A stretch of 64,000 nt of DNA, from contig CANLZI010000001.1 of NCBI GenBank assembly GCA_947495555.1, positions 906,861 to 970,860 of the forward strand, read 5' to 3'. Source of the stretch: an uncultured Erythrobacter sp. (GTDB lineage: Bacteria; Pseudomonadota; Alphaproteobacteria; Sphingomonadales; Sphingomonadaceae). Both the position numbers and the translations under genes were made by a program. Every line of letters starts with the position of its first letter. The first letter of the stretch is position 1. The notes beneath the pieces are model-generated. The model searched no databases. It had not been told where the DNA came from and saw only the letters and a list, made by a program, of their open reading frames with translations. Below, one piece after another: positions 27,950 through 37,485 of the stretch.

Positions 27950-29188
27950 GTGACATCAGCGATGGACGAAGTGATGGATGGACGGCGCGACCTATTGATA
28001 ATTGGCGGCGGGCTGGTGGGCATGACGCTGGCGTTAGCGGCGGCTCGCAAGGGCTTCTCCAGCCATGTGGTCGATCGGGCCGATCCGGCCGAGTTGACCG
28101 CCGAAGGTTTCGATGGCCGCGCCTCGGCCATATCCACCGCCAGCTGGAACCTGTTCACCAATATCGGCATCGCCGATGCTCTGGAACCATTTGCCAGTCC
28201 GATTGCCTCCATAGCGGTTACAGATCAGGCAAGGCCGGGTCGCTTGGATTTCCAACCCGAGCCGCATGAAGGATCGCTTGGCCGAATGTTCGCCAACCGC
28301 CAATTGCGCCTAGCATTGTTTGAGGCAGCCGAAAAAGATGATCTGATCACCTGGCACTCAAAGGCCGAAGTGACCCACAGAGAGCGAGGCGAACATGGTG
28401 TCAGTGTTACGCTGGGTGATGGCCAAAGTTTGAGCGCCAGCCTGATGGTTGCTGCCGAAGGGCGCGGATCGCCCACTCGCGCCGAGGCAGGATTGGTTGT
28501 GGCCAAGTGGGACTACCAGCACCGCGCCATTATCGCCGGGTTGACCCATGAAAAGCCGCACGATCAGGTGGCGTGGGAGATATTCTATCCCGCTGGCCCC
28601 TTTGCTTTGTTGCCCATGCGCGACACGGCTGATGGCAAGCATTCCAGCGCGATGGTTTGGACCGTCGACGAGAAGGACGCAGCCGGCGTCTTAAAGCTTG
28701 GCGAGCGGGCGTTTCTGGCTGAAGTTGAAAAGCGGATGGGCGGCGTGTTTGGCACTGTCGACAGCGTTGGCCCGCGATCATCCTTTCCACTGGGGTTCCA
28801 TCATACCGCCCGTATCACCGAGCATCGGCTGGCGCTGATCGGCGATGCCGCCCACGGCATTCACCCGATAGCTGGCCAGGGCCTCAATCTGGGATTGCGC
28901 GATGTTGGTGCTTTGGTTGAGGTGATCGAGGAGGGTCGCCTGATCGGCCTGGAGCCGGGCGATGCCCAATTGCTCAAACGCTATGAACGCTGGCGCGGGT
29001 TGGACAGTTTTATGGTCGCTCTGGCCACAGACGGCCTAACCCGGCTGTTCGGCATCCCCAGCAAGAGCGCATCAGCGGTGCGCCGTTTGGGTATGGCTGG
29101 AGTTCAGCGCGCACCCATTTTGAAGCGCTGGTTCATGGATGAAGCGCGCGGAATGTCCGGCGATTTGCCAGAATTGCTGAGAGCCTAA
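27950..29188 (+). CDS. UbiH/UbiF/VisC-type FAD-dependent hydroxylase (ubiquinone biosynthesis)
   Basis: A 412-residue flavoprotein monooxygenase. The FAD-binding GGGLVGMT lies near the N-terminus, a DG-type motif DGRASAISTAS follows, and ALIGDAAHGIHPIAGQGLNLGLRD is the UbiH-family signature. It hydroxylates an aromatic precursor ring of ubiquinone, but the ring position cannot be told. The start is GTG at 27950, with an ATG four codons in (27962) as an alternative. Confident on family. Confidence 0.92.
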   Translation: MTSAMDEVMDGRRDLLIIGGGLVGMTLALAAARKGFSSHVVDRADPAELTAEGFDGRASAISTASWNLFTNIGIADALEPFASPIASIAVTDQARPGRLDFQPEPHEGSLGRMFANRQLRLALFEAAEKDDLITWHSKAEVTHRERGEHGVSVTLGDGQSLSASLMVAAEGRGSPTRAEAGLVVAKWDYQHRAIIAGLTHEKPHDQVAWEIFYPAGPFALLPMRDTADGKHSSAMVWTVDEKDAAGVLKLGERAFLAEVEKRMGGVFGTVDSVGPRSSFPLGFHHTARITEHRLALIGDAAHGIHPIAGQGLNLGLRDVGALVEVIEEGRLIGLEPGDAQLLKRYERWRGLDSFMVALATDGLTRLFGIPSKSASAVRRLGMAGVQRAPILKRWFMDEARGMSGDLPELLRA

Positions 29189-29206
29189 GCGCCCTAATTT
29201 GCGGGA

Positions 29207-30127
29207 CTAATTCGCGCTGCCAGCCTCAACCGGGCTGATCTGGTCGATCGGATTGCCGGCGCCGTCGCGCAAACGCCGTGGTTCCAGAACCGCTGCAGTT
29301 TCCACCAAATCCAGCGCCTGCATGGCAGCTGACAACCGTTTGGCATCAGCAATCCATCCCTCAGCCTTGGCGGCACCAGGAAGATTTTCAACCTCGGCGA
29401 TGGCCGCATCGATCCGACCGCTTTCAAGGAATAGACGAGCGCGATCCAACCGGCTTTCAGGCTGAGGCGATGGGGTGTCCTCGCGGCGGATAACGAACAA
29501 TTCAGCAATCTCTCGCTTGAATTCGTCCCACGATGCGTCGCGGTCGCCTTCGCTCAATTGCGGGCCAAGGCCTTCCAGCCGGGCCAATAATTCGTCCAGT
29601 GTGACCGGGTTTCTAGAGGCGCTGATGATGGTGCTGACGGCATTGGGCAAAGCATCACCAAAACGCAGCCGCAATTGATCTGCCAGATAACCCAGTTCTG
29701 CCCCGCGTTCGATGGCGCGGCGCGTTGCAAAAGCGATCAACAATCCCTCTGCCCGCGCTGCGTTGCCCGCAGCTGCTTGCGCCTGCAAATCGAGCCGAGC
29801 CAAACGTTGTTCTGCAGCAGCCAACCGTTGGTCTAACCCGCCCTGCTGTTCAGCAACGCGCTCAACCGCTTCAGCAGCCTCGGCAACTTCAATAGCTTCA
29901 CTGGCAGAGGCCGATGGACTGGGTTCGGGGCTGGCTTCCGTCTCTATCTGCTCTGCTTCAACAGCGGGCACATCTTGAGCGACCTGCGCGATTTGTTCGT
30001 CAGCGTCGTCGTTAAACCAATAGAAATAACCGACCAACGCCGCTCCCAATAGGAACGAGCTGAGCGCAACACCCAAAATCGCCTTATTAGAGCCGGTTTT
30101 TCGCCGACTGCCGTATTTCGATTCCAT
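29207..30127 (-). CDS. Mic60/mitofilin-like inner-membrane protein
   Basis: A 306-residue protein from the ATG giving MESKYGSRRKTG; a GTG ten codons upstream is possible. One N-terminal transmembrane helix (SSFLLGAALVGYFYWF) is followed by an acidic Ala/Glu/Pro-rich linker, a coiled-coil stretch (QRLAAAEQRLARLDLQAQAAA) and a C-terminal mitofilin-like segment (RLDRARLFLESGRIDAAIAEVENLPG ... W..DAKR). Its place directly after hemD is the known location of alphaproteobacterial Mic60, the relative of the mitochondrial cristae protein. Compared with longer homologues the coiled coil is short. Confidence 0.75.
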   Translation of the reverse strand: MESKYGSRRKTGSNKAILGVALSSFLLGAALVGYFYWFNDDADEQIAQVAQDVPAVEAEQIETEASPEPSPSASASEAIEVAEAAEAVERVAEQQGGLDQRLAAAEQRLARLDLQAQAAAGNAARAEGLLIAFATRRAIERGAELGYLADQLRLRFGDALPNAVSTIISASRNPVTLDELLARLEGLGPQLSEGDRDASWDEFKREIAELFVIRREDTPSPQPESRLDRARLFLESGRIDAAIAEVENLPGAAKAEGWIADAKRLSAAMQALDLVETAAVLEPRRLRDGAGNPIDQISPVEAGSAN

Positions 30128-30184
30128 TTTCGTCCGTTCTGCGACCAGATTGAGCACTTTACCGTGCGTACTTATCCGAGCCGC

Positions 30185-30868
30185 TTAATGGCACAGGTCC
30201 CGCACCAATGCCAATAGGGCGGCATCATCGGGCGTGTCTGCTGCACGCTTTTTGCGCCATCCCATCCCCACAGGCTCCAATATCCGAGGCCCCAGGGCAG
30301 CCAGAGTTATCTGCCCTCGAGCGATCTCCATTCGATTGCATTCAGAGGCAAAATGCGCCGCAGCGCTGGCCGAGTGCAGTAAGACGATTGCCTCTGACCT
30401 CAGGAAGTTTGCAAAATCTTCCTCCATCGCAATGGTTTGCATTCGATAGGCGATGCGGGTGGTCAAATTGACATGAGCCGGCCGGTCCAACGCCACATGA
30501 TCCTCGCCCGCCAATCGCAACAAATGTCGCGGTTTACTGGGCAAATCGTCGAGCAATTGCTGCAACCCGCCCGTGCCAACACGCTCAACTGTCAGCCCGG
30601 TATCTTGTGCACAATCGGCCGTCGCTTGACCGACTGCCAGCACTGGTAGGCCCTGCAATGCTTCCAGTTTGTTTCCCGCATGGCGGATGGCGTTTGCGCT
30701 GCCGACCAGCACCCCATCGATCCCGCCAAGGTTGGGCAAGGTCCAGCCGCGCGGTTCGACCCGCGACATGGCATGGCCGATAATGGCTATGCCCTTGCTC
30801 ACACCAGCGGTGATGGTTGCTGTCAATCCGGGTTCTGGCCGGATGGCAAAGATCCGGGGTGTTGTCAT
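30185..30868 (-). CDS. hemD: Uroporphyrinogen-III synthase
   Basis: A 227-residue HemD. The family is poorly conserved; typical features here are an N-terminal TRP-like replacement (RIFAIRPEPG), VFVGSANAIRHAG, PVLAVGQATADCAQ, GGLQQLLDDL and the C-terminal AALGPRILEPVG. It closes hydroxymethylbilane to uroporphyrinogen III. The assignment rests mostly on the 4-base overlap with hemC upstream. Confidence 0.87.
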   Translation of the reverse strand: MTTPRIFAIRPEPGLTATITAGVSKGIAIIGHAMSRVEPRGWTLPNLGGIDGVLVGSANAIRHAGNKLEALQGLPVLAVGQATADCAQDTGLTVERVGTGGLQQLLDDLPSKPRHLLRLAGEDHVALDRPAHVNLTTRIAYRMQTIAMEEDFANFLRSEAIVLLHSASAAAHFASECNRMEIARGQITLAALGPRILEPVGMGWRKKRAADTPDDAALLALVRDLCH

Positions 30869-31815
30869 GACAGTCCGAAATGCGCCTGAATGCCAACCGT
30901 TGCCTTGTCCAACAACTCGCGCCCCAATTGGGTGATGGCGTTGGTGTCGGATACGTCAAACTCGGCGCGGCGCTCAATCTTTTCTGCGCCATCGGGGCTA
31001 AACAAAACCGCCCGCATAGAAATTGTACCGTTGTCGTACTGCGAGTTCACCGCGACCGGGCTGTGGCAGCTACCACCCAGGATGGCGAGCAAGCGGCGAT
31101 CCGCCTCGACCTCGGCCCGGCTGGGCATATGGTCAATTTTCGCCAATAACGATGCTGTTTGCTGATCATCGGCTCGACATTCAATGCCAATTGCCCCTTG
31201 CGCTGCGGCTGGCACCCAATCCTCACCGTCCAGCGGCGTTCCAACCCCGGTTTTCTCCAACCGTTCTAGGCCGGCCGCCGCCAGAAACGTTACATCGGCC
31301 TCTCCCGCCTGCAATTTCGCCAAGCGGGTCGCAACATTGCCTCTAAAGCTGACAATCCGGCAATCGGGACGCAAATTGAGCAATTGTGCCGCACGGCGCG
31401 GAGCGCTGGTCCCCACGGTCGCGCCCCGAGGAATCATCGTAATTGAGCTGGCTCCAATAAGGACATCACGCCGGTCAGCCCGCGGCAGAATGGCCCCGAT
31501 CGTGAAAATGTCAGGCCGCAGTGTCTCGACATCTTTCATCGAATGCACCGAGGCATCAATGTGACCATCTGCCAGCCATTGGTCCAATTCCTTGGTCCAA
31601 AGCGCTTTGCCGCCAATCTCGGCCAAGGGTCGGTCTTGGATTTTGTCCCCGCTGGCCCGCACGGGCACCAGCTCGACCTGCGCTTCGTTCCAGCCATGCG
31701 TTTCGCACAGGCGGCGGCGAGTCTCGTAAGCTTGCGCCATGGCAAGAGGAGATTCGCGCGTGCCCAAGCGAAGAACTGGAACGCTTTGGCGGTCAGGATT
31801 CAGGGCGTCATTCAT
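30865..31815 (-). CDS. hemC: Porphobilinogen deaminase (hydroxymethylbilane synthase)
   Basis: A 316-residue enzyme that polymerises four porphobilinogens. GTRESPLAMAQA is at the N-terminus, VHSMKDVET and PRADRRDVLI are conserved, and the dipyrromethane-attaching Cys is in LGGSCHSPVAV. The gene is followed by hemD and the Mic60-like gene and diverges from tsaD across 44 bases, a conserved alphaproteobacterial arrangement. Confidence 0.95.
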   Translation of the reverse strand: MNDALNPDRQSVPVLRLGTRESPLAMAQAYETRRRLCETHGWNEAQVELVPVRASGDKIQDRPLAEIGGKALWTKELDQWLADGHIDASVHSMKDVETLRPDIFTIGAILPRADRRDVLIGASSITMIPRGATVGTSAPRRAAQLLNLRPDCRIVSFRGNVATRLAKLQAGEADVTFLAAAGLERLEKTGVGTPLDGEDWVPAAAQGAIGIECRADDQQTASLLAKIDHMPSRAEVEADRRLLAILGGSCHSPVAVNSQYDNGTISMRAVLFSPDGAEKIERRAEFDVSDTNAITQLGRELLDKATVGIQAHFGLS

Positions 31816-31859
31816 GCGTTCACTTGCTCTAGCCTCGCAAGAAGCTAAGGGAAAGCGGC

Positions 31860-32894
31860 ATGAACCTCGTTTTGGGCATAGAATCCAGCTGCGATGAAAC
31901 TGCAGTCGCGCTTGTCCAGAGCGACAGGATAATCCTTGCCCAGCGCATAGCCTCGCAAGACGATCAGCACGCGCCCTATGGCGGGGTAGTGCCCGAGATT
32001 GCTGCGCGCGCGCATGCCCAGCGTTTGGCGCCGATGATCGAGGCTGTTCTGGCCGAGGGAAATGTTACGCTAGGCGATTGCGATGCGATTGCTGCCACCG
32101 CGGGCCCCGGCCTGATCGGGGGCGTGATGGTCGGTCTGGTCAGCGCCAAGGCATTGGCCATGGCCAGCGACAAGCCCTTGTTGGCAATCAACCATTTGGA
32201 GGGGCATGCTTTGTCCCCGCGATTGGCCGATCCTGCGTTGGAATTTCCCTATCTGCTGCTTTTAGTATCGGGTGGGCATTGCCAAATTCTCAGCGTTGAA
32301 GGCGTGGGTCAGTACCGCCGCCTTGCCACCACCATCGATGATGCGCTGGGCGAGGCTTATGACAAGACCGCCAAGATCCTTGGGTTGGGCTTTCCCGGGG
32401 GCCCAGCGGTCGAAAAACTGGCGCGAGAGGGCGATCCAAATGCTGTGCCTTTGCCTCGCCCCTTGCTCAAATCCAAAGAACCCCATTTTTCCTTCGCCGG
32501 GCTAAAAAGCGCCGTTCTGCGCGCGCATGACAGCGGCGATCACACCAGCGCCGACATTGCTGCTAGCTTTCAACAGGCCGCGGTGGAATGCTTGATCGAC
32601 CGGTTGCAAGTGGCTCTTGGTCGCAGCGGCCCGGCGCGCAATCTGGTTGTTGCTGGGGGCGTGGCCGCCAATATGAACATCCGCACCGCTTTGGAGACTT
32701 TCGCGCAGAAAAATGGCATGGGTTTTTCCGCACCTCCCTTGCAATTGTGCACCGACAATGCGGCGATGATTGCGTGGGCGGGCTGCGAGCGATTGGAGAT
32801 GGGCCAGAATGACCCGTTGGACTTTGTTGCAAGGCCGCGTTGGCCGCTTGACCCAGAGGCCGAGCCAGCACGCGGAGCAGGAGTGAAAGCATGA
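31860..32894 (+). CDS. tsaD: tRNA N6-adenosine threonylcarbamoyltransferase TsaD
   Basis: A 344-residue ASKHA-fold protein that transfers threonylcarbamoyl to A37 of ANN-decoding tRNAs. The start [18 protein letters not shown] is diagnostic, the metal-binding His pair is in NHLEGH, and [22 protein letters not shown] and [12 protein letters not shown] are conserved. Length is normal. The stop overlaps gpsA by four bases. Confidence 0.96.
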   Translation: MNLVLGIESSCDETAVALVQSDRIILAQRIASQDDQHAPYGGVVPEIAARAHAQRLAPMIEAVLAEGNVTLGDCDAIAATAGPGLIGGVMVGLVSAKALAMASDKPLLAINHLEGHALSPRLADPALEFPYLLLLVSGGHCQILSVEGVGQYRRLATTIDDALGEAYDKTAKILGLGFPGGPAVEKLAREGDPNAVPLPRPLLKSKEPHFSFAGLKSAVLRAHDSGDHTSADIAASFQQAAVECLIDRLQVALGRSGPARNLVVAGGVAANMNIRTALETFAQKNGMGFSAPPLQLCTDNAAMIAWAGCERLEMGQNDPLDFVARPRWPLDPEAEPARGAGVKA

Positions 32895-33913
32895 GTGCTA
32901 GCGACAAATCCGCAATCGGCGTGTTGGGCGCTGGAGCATGGGGCACCGCCTTGGCGCAGATGTTGGCGAGCGACGGCGGCGATGTTCTGATTTGGGCTTT
33001 GGAAGACGAGCTGGTCGATGAAATCAACGGCCAACACAGCAACAGCCTTTACCTGCCATCGGCTACACTCAATCCCAAGATCCGGGCGACCCATTCGCTC
33101 GAAGATTTTGCCTCTTTTTCGACGATATTGGCGGTCACACCTGCCCAGCATCTAGGGTCGGTCTTGGCCGGTCTCGCATCTGGACCACGTGATCTCGTTC
33201 TATGTTCTAAAGGAATTGAAGCAGGGTCTGGCCGCTTGATGAACGACGTGGCCAAGGCGGTTTTGCCCGATAGCGACATTGCCGTTTTGTCCGGCCCAAC
33301 TTTTGCCCATGAAGTGGCGGACGGCCTGCCCACCGCAGTAACTTTGGCTTGCAGCGGGGGCGAGACACAGTGGGATCGTCTCTCACCGATGATCGCACGG
33401 CCCGGCTTTCGGCCCTATTATTCAAGCGATGTGACGGGCGCCGAGATTGGCGGATCGATCAAGAATGTGTTGGCGATTGCCTGCGGCGTGGTTGATGGAT
33501 TGCAGCTGGGCCAAAACGCACGGGCAGCCCTGATTGCGCGCGGCTATGCCGAGATGCTGCGCTTTGGCGACACCATGGGTGCCAGAGCCGAAACGCTGGC
33601 GGGGCTGTGTGGATTGGGCGATTTGGTCCTGACCTGCTCATCCACCTCCAGCCGCAACTTCTCTTTGGGTAAAGCCTTGGGAGAAGGCGCAAACGCAGCT
33701 GACCTGATGGCCGACCGTCGCACCGTAGCAGAGGGCGCGCACACCGCCCCGGTGCTGGAGCAATTGGCACAAGACAAAGGCATCGCCATGCCGATTGTCA
33801 CCGCTGTCACCGCAATATTGCAGGGTGCCAATCCCGCAAAAGTGGTGGCTGAATTGCTCGCGCGTCCGCTGCGCGCAGAGCAAGAACGCTCTGCTCCGGA
33901 TGATGCGCATTGA
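32891..33913 (+). CDS. gpsA: Glycerol-3-phosphate dehydrogenase [NAD(P)+]
   Basis: A 340-residue enzyme that makes sn-glycerol 3-phosphate for phospholipids. The dinucleotide motif is [26 protein letters not shown] and [13 protein letters not shown] hold the substrate and catalytic Lys region; [11 protein letters not shown] is typical. It overlaps tsaD upstream and the flippase gene downstream, so the three form one coupled unit. Confidence 0.95.
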   Translation: MSASDKSAIGVLGAGAWGTALAQMLASDGGDVLIWALEDELVDEINGQHSNSLYLPSATLNPKIRATHSLEDFASFSTILAVTPAQHLGSVLAGLASGPRDLVLCSKGIEAGSGRLMNDVAKAVLPDSDIAVLSGPTFAHEVADGLPTAVTLACSGGETQWDRLSPMIARPGFRPYYSSDVTGAEIGGSIKNVLAIACGVVDGLQLGQNARAALIARGYAEMLRFGDTMGARAETLAGLCGLGDLVLTCSSTSSRNFSLGKALGEGANAADLMADRRTVAEGAHTAPVLEQLAQDKGIAMPIVTAVTAILQGANPAKVVAELLARPLRAEQERSAPDDAH

Positions 33914-35457
33914 GCGATACGCCTTCCTCAAACGCAGCGGCGAGCGCGCCGAAGGGAGAATCGCAAGGCGACATCCAGGCACTGGCCAAAGGTGGCCGGA
34001 CCAATTTCCTCGGGTTTTTGCTGCGTTTGGCTGCGCGACTGCCCTTCTTGTTCATCGCAGGACGACTGTATGGCGCCGATGCACTGGGCCGCTTTGCCTC
34101 TGCATTGGTGGTGATCGAGCTGACTGCCTTGATTTGCTCAATGGGCGAAAAACGCGGGCTAGCGCAGCGTTTGACCGAGGGCGATGGCCAGGAACCGGTC
34201 AATCTGGTGATGGATGGATTGCTGCTGGCCCTGATATTCTCGGCCATTGCCGGGGCGATCTTCTGGATATTTCCGGCCCCGATGTTCCCCAGTGGCGAGT
34301 ATGACCCGCTAGACAAACTGCTGGTCATAGCCATTCCGGCCTATGCGCTGACCGAGATATTGTTGGCAGCCCAAGCCTATAAGTTCGATATTGCCACCAC
34401 CGTCAGGGCGAGAGCCATTGTCGAGCCATGGACGATCTCGATCATGGCCGGGGTGTTCTATTACACCGCCTATCGCGACTCTGGACTCGAGCTGGCCTAT
34501 CTCACCTCGATCTTTGCCGGACTGCTCGCCGCTGCATGGCCTTTCTTGCGCACCTATGGCTTACCCAAAAACTGGCGTCCGCATCCCATTGCGATGAGCA
34601 AGATGACAGCCCGGGCATTTCCGTTGGCCATGGCGGATGCAGTGGAATGGGGCACCCGCCGGTTGGACATTTTTATCCTTGGCTTCTTTGCCGCGCCCGC
34701 TGCGGTAGGCATCTATTATGTCGCCCAACAGGTCGCCAGCCTGCCGCAAAAACTGAAGACCAGCTTTGAGCCCATTTTGGGTCCGGTGATCACGCGCAAT
34801 CTAAAGGACAAAAACTATTCCGCCATCGCCGCGCAGGTCCGCCAAGTTGGCTTTTGGATTATCGCTGCCCAGGCAGGCATTGCGCTGGCTCTGGGCCTGC
34901 CAGGTGAAGCCGTGATGGGTCTGGTGGGACCGAACTTTGTCGGCGGAACCGGCGCGCTGGCTTTTCTGTTACTGGCAGAGGTGGTGGCCGCAACCGCCGT
35001 GGTGTCTGAATCGGCGCTGGTTTATGTTGCGCGCAAGCGCAATCTGGGGATCTCGCTTGCCACAATTGCCTTGCAAGGCGCGCTGACGATCGGCGCAATG
35101 ATGCTGGTCGAGAAACTCAATTATGCGGAGCCGTTCAAGGCTGCAGGCGCGGCCATCGCACTGATGCTGGCGCTGGGCACAGCGTCGCTGGTCAAGGCCT
35201 GGCTGCTGTCTCGTATCCTTGGCGCACCGGTAAACAATTGGCGCTGGGCACTGATTTGGGCGACCGGCCCCGCCGTAGTGGTTGGGTATTTGGCGACATT
35301 GCTGCCCGAATGGGCCGAGCTGATATTTGGCATTCCTGCTATCTTGGCGGTTTATGGCCTGGTCATTTGGCACAAAGGATTTGGACCAGAAGACCGGGTC
35401 TTGTTCCGCAAGAATGTTGGTGCTCCTCCGGCTGATCAAGCAGGCGCGAACCAGTAA
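33910..35457 (+). CDS. Polysaccharide/lipid-linked oligosaccharide flippase (MOP superfamily)
   Basis: A 515-residue integral membrane protein with about 12-14 hydrophobic helices starting at FLGFLLRLAARLPFLFIAGRLYG. The N-terminal NFLG..RLAARLPF and FIAGRLYGADALGRFA match Wzx-like polysaccharide exporters. The start is TTG, sharing four bases with the gpsA stop; no ATG is near. No glycosyltransferases are adjacent, so the cargo is unknown. Confidence 0.82.
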   Translation: MSDTPSSNAAASAPKGESQGDIQALAKGGRTNFLGFLLRLAARLPFLFIAGRLYGADALGRFASALVVIELTALICSMGEKRGLAQRLTEGDGQEPVNLVMDGLLLALIFSAIAGAIFWIFPAPMFPSGEYDPLDKLLVIAIPAYALTEILLAAQAYKFDIATTVRARAIVEPWTISIMAGVFYYTAYRDSGLELAYLTSIFAGLLAAAWPFLRTYGLPKNWRPHPIAMSKMTARAFPLAMADAVEWGTRRLDIFILGFFAAPAAVGIYYVAQQVASLPQKLKTSFEPILGPVITRNLKDKNYSAIAAQVRQVGFWIIAAQAGIALALGLPGEAVMGLVGPNFVGGTGALAFLLLAEVVAATAVVSESALVYVARKRNLGISLATIALQGALTIGAMMLVEKLNYAEPFKAAGAAIALMLALGTASLVKAWLLSRILGAPVNNWRWALIWATGPAVVVGYLATLLPEWAELIFGIPAILAVYGLVIWHKGFGPEDRVLFRKNVGAPPADQAGANQ

Positions 35458-35651
35458 TTCCGCCACCATCGGCGCCCTCTCGAATGACCTCATTTCATCG
35501 CTGAAAAAGGGCGTTCAGTCGCTGTTCACGGGCCGAGGCCAATCTTGGTTTGGTCGCGGGAGCGGGCAACGACCCCCAATTCCCCTGGTCCGCTCCCCCG
35601 ACACAGTGAGAGACGTGATAACATATCGCGCTCTGGGATGGAGGCAGACTA

Positions 35652-37442
35652 ATGGATACCCAAGATTGCAAATTTGAGACCCCCCGACGCCGCAAACTGC
35701 TGATCGGAACAAGCGTGGTGGTAGCCCACGCATTATTCCTGACGGCATGCGCCAGCCAAAGCGATCAACGGTCAGTGCAAAGCGGCGATGCACCCGATAA
35801 CGAGCGCCTGACACAAGTGGATATTCAAGAACCCGCGCTACCACCACCGCCGCCACCACCGCCGCCGCCCGTTCGATCTCAGCCAGCAGCTGAAATGGAG
35901 TCCTCTGATCAGGTGATAGTGACCGGTAGCAAGGTCAAGCAGTCCAATATGGCATCTGTTGCGCCGGCCATAGCGGTGAGCCCTGGCGCTCCGGCCTATG
36001 CAACAAGGCACCATGTTCCCCCAGTTATGGTCGCGCCAGACCCGGGCCGTGAGCGTTATGATAGCGAAGAAGTATCGCCCGTAAAGCTGGTGCAGGCAGA
36101 GCCTGTCTCAACCTTCTCGGTCGACGTAGATACTGGCGCTTATGCTAACACTCGCCGATTCCTGACGCAGGGCCAAACACCGCCGCGCGATGCCGTTCGC
36201 ACAGAGGAAATGATCAATTATTTCCGCTATGACTATCTTGCGCCAAAGGATCGCTCGCAGCCCTTCACAGTGACAACGGGCGTTGCGAAAACCCCGTGGA
36301 ATGAAAACACCTATCTCATGCGGATCGGCCTGCGCGGATATGATCTGCCTCGTTCAGAGCGACCACCGGCCAATCTGGTGTTCCTGATGGATGTGTCGGG
36401 ATCGATGGGTAGTCCTGACAAACTGCCTCTGGTCAAAAACGCATTGTCCGGCCTGGCAGGAGAATTGTCCCCACAGGATAAGGTCTCGATCGTTGTTTAT
36501 GCAGGCGCGGCTGGCCTGGTTTTGGAACCGACCAATGATACGCGCAAGATCCGTGCGGCCTTGGACAATCTGCGCGCTGGTGGCTCGACCGCAGGCGGTG
36601 CAGGCTTAAAACTGGCCTACAACATTGCCCAGGACAATATGATCAAAGGCGGTGTGAACCGCGTGATCATCGCCACCGATGGTGATTTCAACGTGGGCAT
36701 TTCAGACCGTGACGCTTTGGTCGAACTGATCGAGGATAAGCGCGACAGCGGCATCACCTTGACCACGCTTGGCTTTGGCACCGGCAATTACAACGAAGCC
36801 ATGATGGAGCAGATCGCCAATCACGGTAACGGCAATTACGCCTATATCGACAGCGCGTTAGAAGCGAAGAAGGTGCTGGGCGATGAAATGCAATCCACCT
36901 TGTTCACCATCGCCAAGGATGTGAAAATTCAGGTCGAGTTTAACCCTGCCGTGATCAGCCAATATCGATTGGTCGGGTATGAAAACCGTGCCTTGCGCGA
37001 AGAAGACTTTGATAATGACACAGTCGATGCAGGCGACATTGGTGCCGGCCATCAGGTTACCGCTATTTATGAAGTGGTTCCCACTGGCACTAAGGGCTGG
37101 ATCGCACCGCGCCGTTATGACGACAAAGTCTCTGGCGAGGCGAGCAAACGCATGGCCGAGGCTGCGCACATAAAGCTGCGTTACAAAATGCCCGGCGGAT
37201 CAAAATCCAAGCTCATTGATTATGTCGTGACCAACAAGGCGTTGCGCGATGCACGCAGGCCAACGGGCGACTTCGCATTTGCCGCATCTGTTGCTGCATT
37301 TGGTCAATTGCTGCGCGGCGATGATCTGATGACGGACTTCACATTTGACGACATTAACCGGCTGGCAGGCAAGCAGGATGATTACTGGCGTCAAGAATTC
37401 CTGCGCCTCAATGATGTCGCAAAATCGATGAAGGGCGGATAA
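35652..37442 (+). CDS. VWA-domain lipoprotein (YfbK-like) with poly-proline and TonB-box-like segment
   Basis: A 596-residue exported protein. The signal ends in a lipobox (FLTAC), followed by a run of ten prolines (about residues 63-72) and the sequence DQVIVTGSKVKQ, which resembles the N-terminal signature of TonB-dependent receptors. A VWA N-terminal region (FSVDVDTGAYANTRRFL) and a VWA domain with a complete MIDAS DVSGSMG come next, then a C-terminal DUF3520-like part. YfbK-type proteins are of unknown function; the MIDAS implies metal-dependent ligand binding on the envelope. Probably transcribed with the OmpA gene. Confidence 0.88.
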   Translation: MDTQDCKFETPRRRKLLIGTSVVVAHALFLTACASQSDQRSVQSGDAPDNERLTQVDIQEPALPPPPPPPPPPVRSQPAAEMESSDQVIVTGSKVKQSNMASVAPAIAVSPGAPAYATRHHVPPVMVAPDPGRERYDSEEVSPVKLVQAEPVSTFSVDVDTGAYANTRRFLTQGQTPPRDAVRTEEMINYFRYDYLAPKDRSQPFTVTTGVAKTPWNENTYLMRIGLRGYDLPRSERPPANLVFLMDVSGSMGSPDKLPLVKNALSGLAGELSPQDKVSIVVYAGAAGLVLEPTNDTRKIRAALDNLRAGGSTAGGAGLKLAYNIAQDNMIKGGVNRVIIATDGDFNVGISDRDALVELIEDKRDSGITLTTLGFGTGNYNEAMMEQIANHGNGNYAYIDSALEAKKVLGDEMQSTLFTIAKDVKIQVEFNPAVISQYRLVGYENRALREEDFDNDTVDAGDIGAGHQVTAIYEVVPTGTKGWIAPRRYDDKVSGEASKRMAEAAHIKLRYKMPGGSKSKLIDYVVTNKALRDARRPTGDFAFAASVAAFGQLLRGDDLMTDFTFDDINRLAGKQDDYWRQEFLRLNDVAKSMKGG

Positions 37443-37452
37443 GCTCTTTTCG

Positions 37453-37485
37453 CATGGGGATGCTCTGTCTAAGAGCGTCCCCATG
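37453..37485 (+). promoter_or_regulatory. 14-bp hairpin whose 3' arm contains the ompA-like start codon
   Basis: CATGGGGATGCTCT (37453-37466) pairs with AGAGCGTCCCCATG (37472-37485) with one G-U pair and a 5-base loop. The last three bases of the 3' arm are the ATG of the next gene. There is no T-run after it and no clear Shine-Dalgarno. It could act on translation of the OmpA gene or partly terminate the VWA transcript. Confidence 0.7.
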
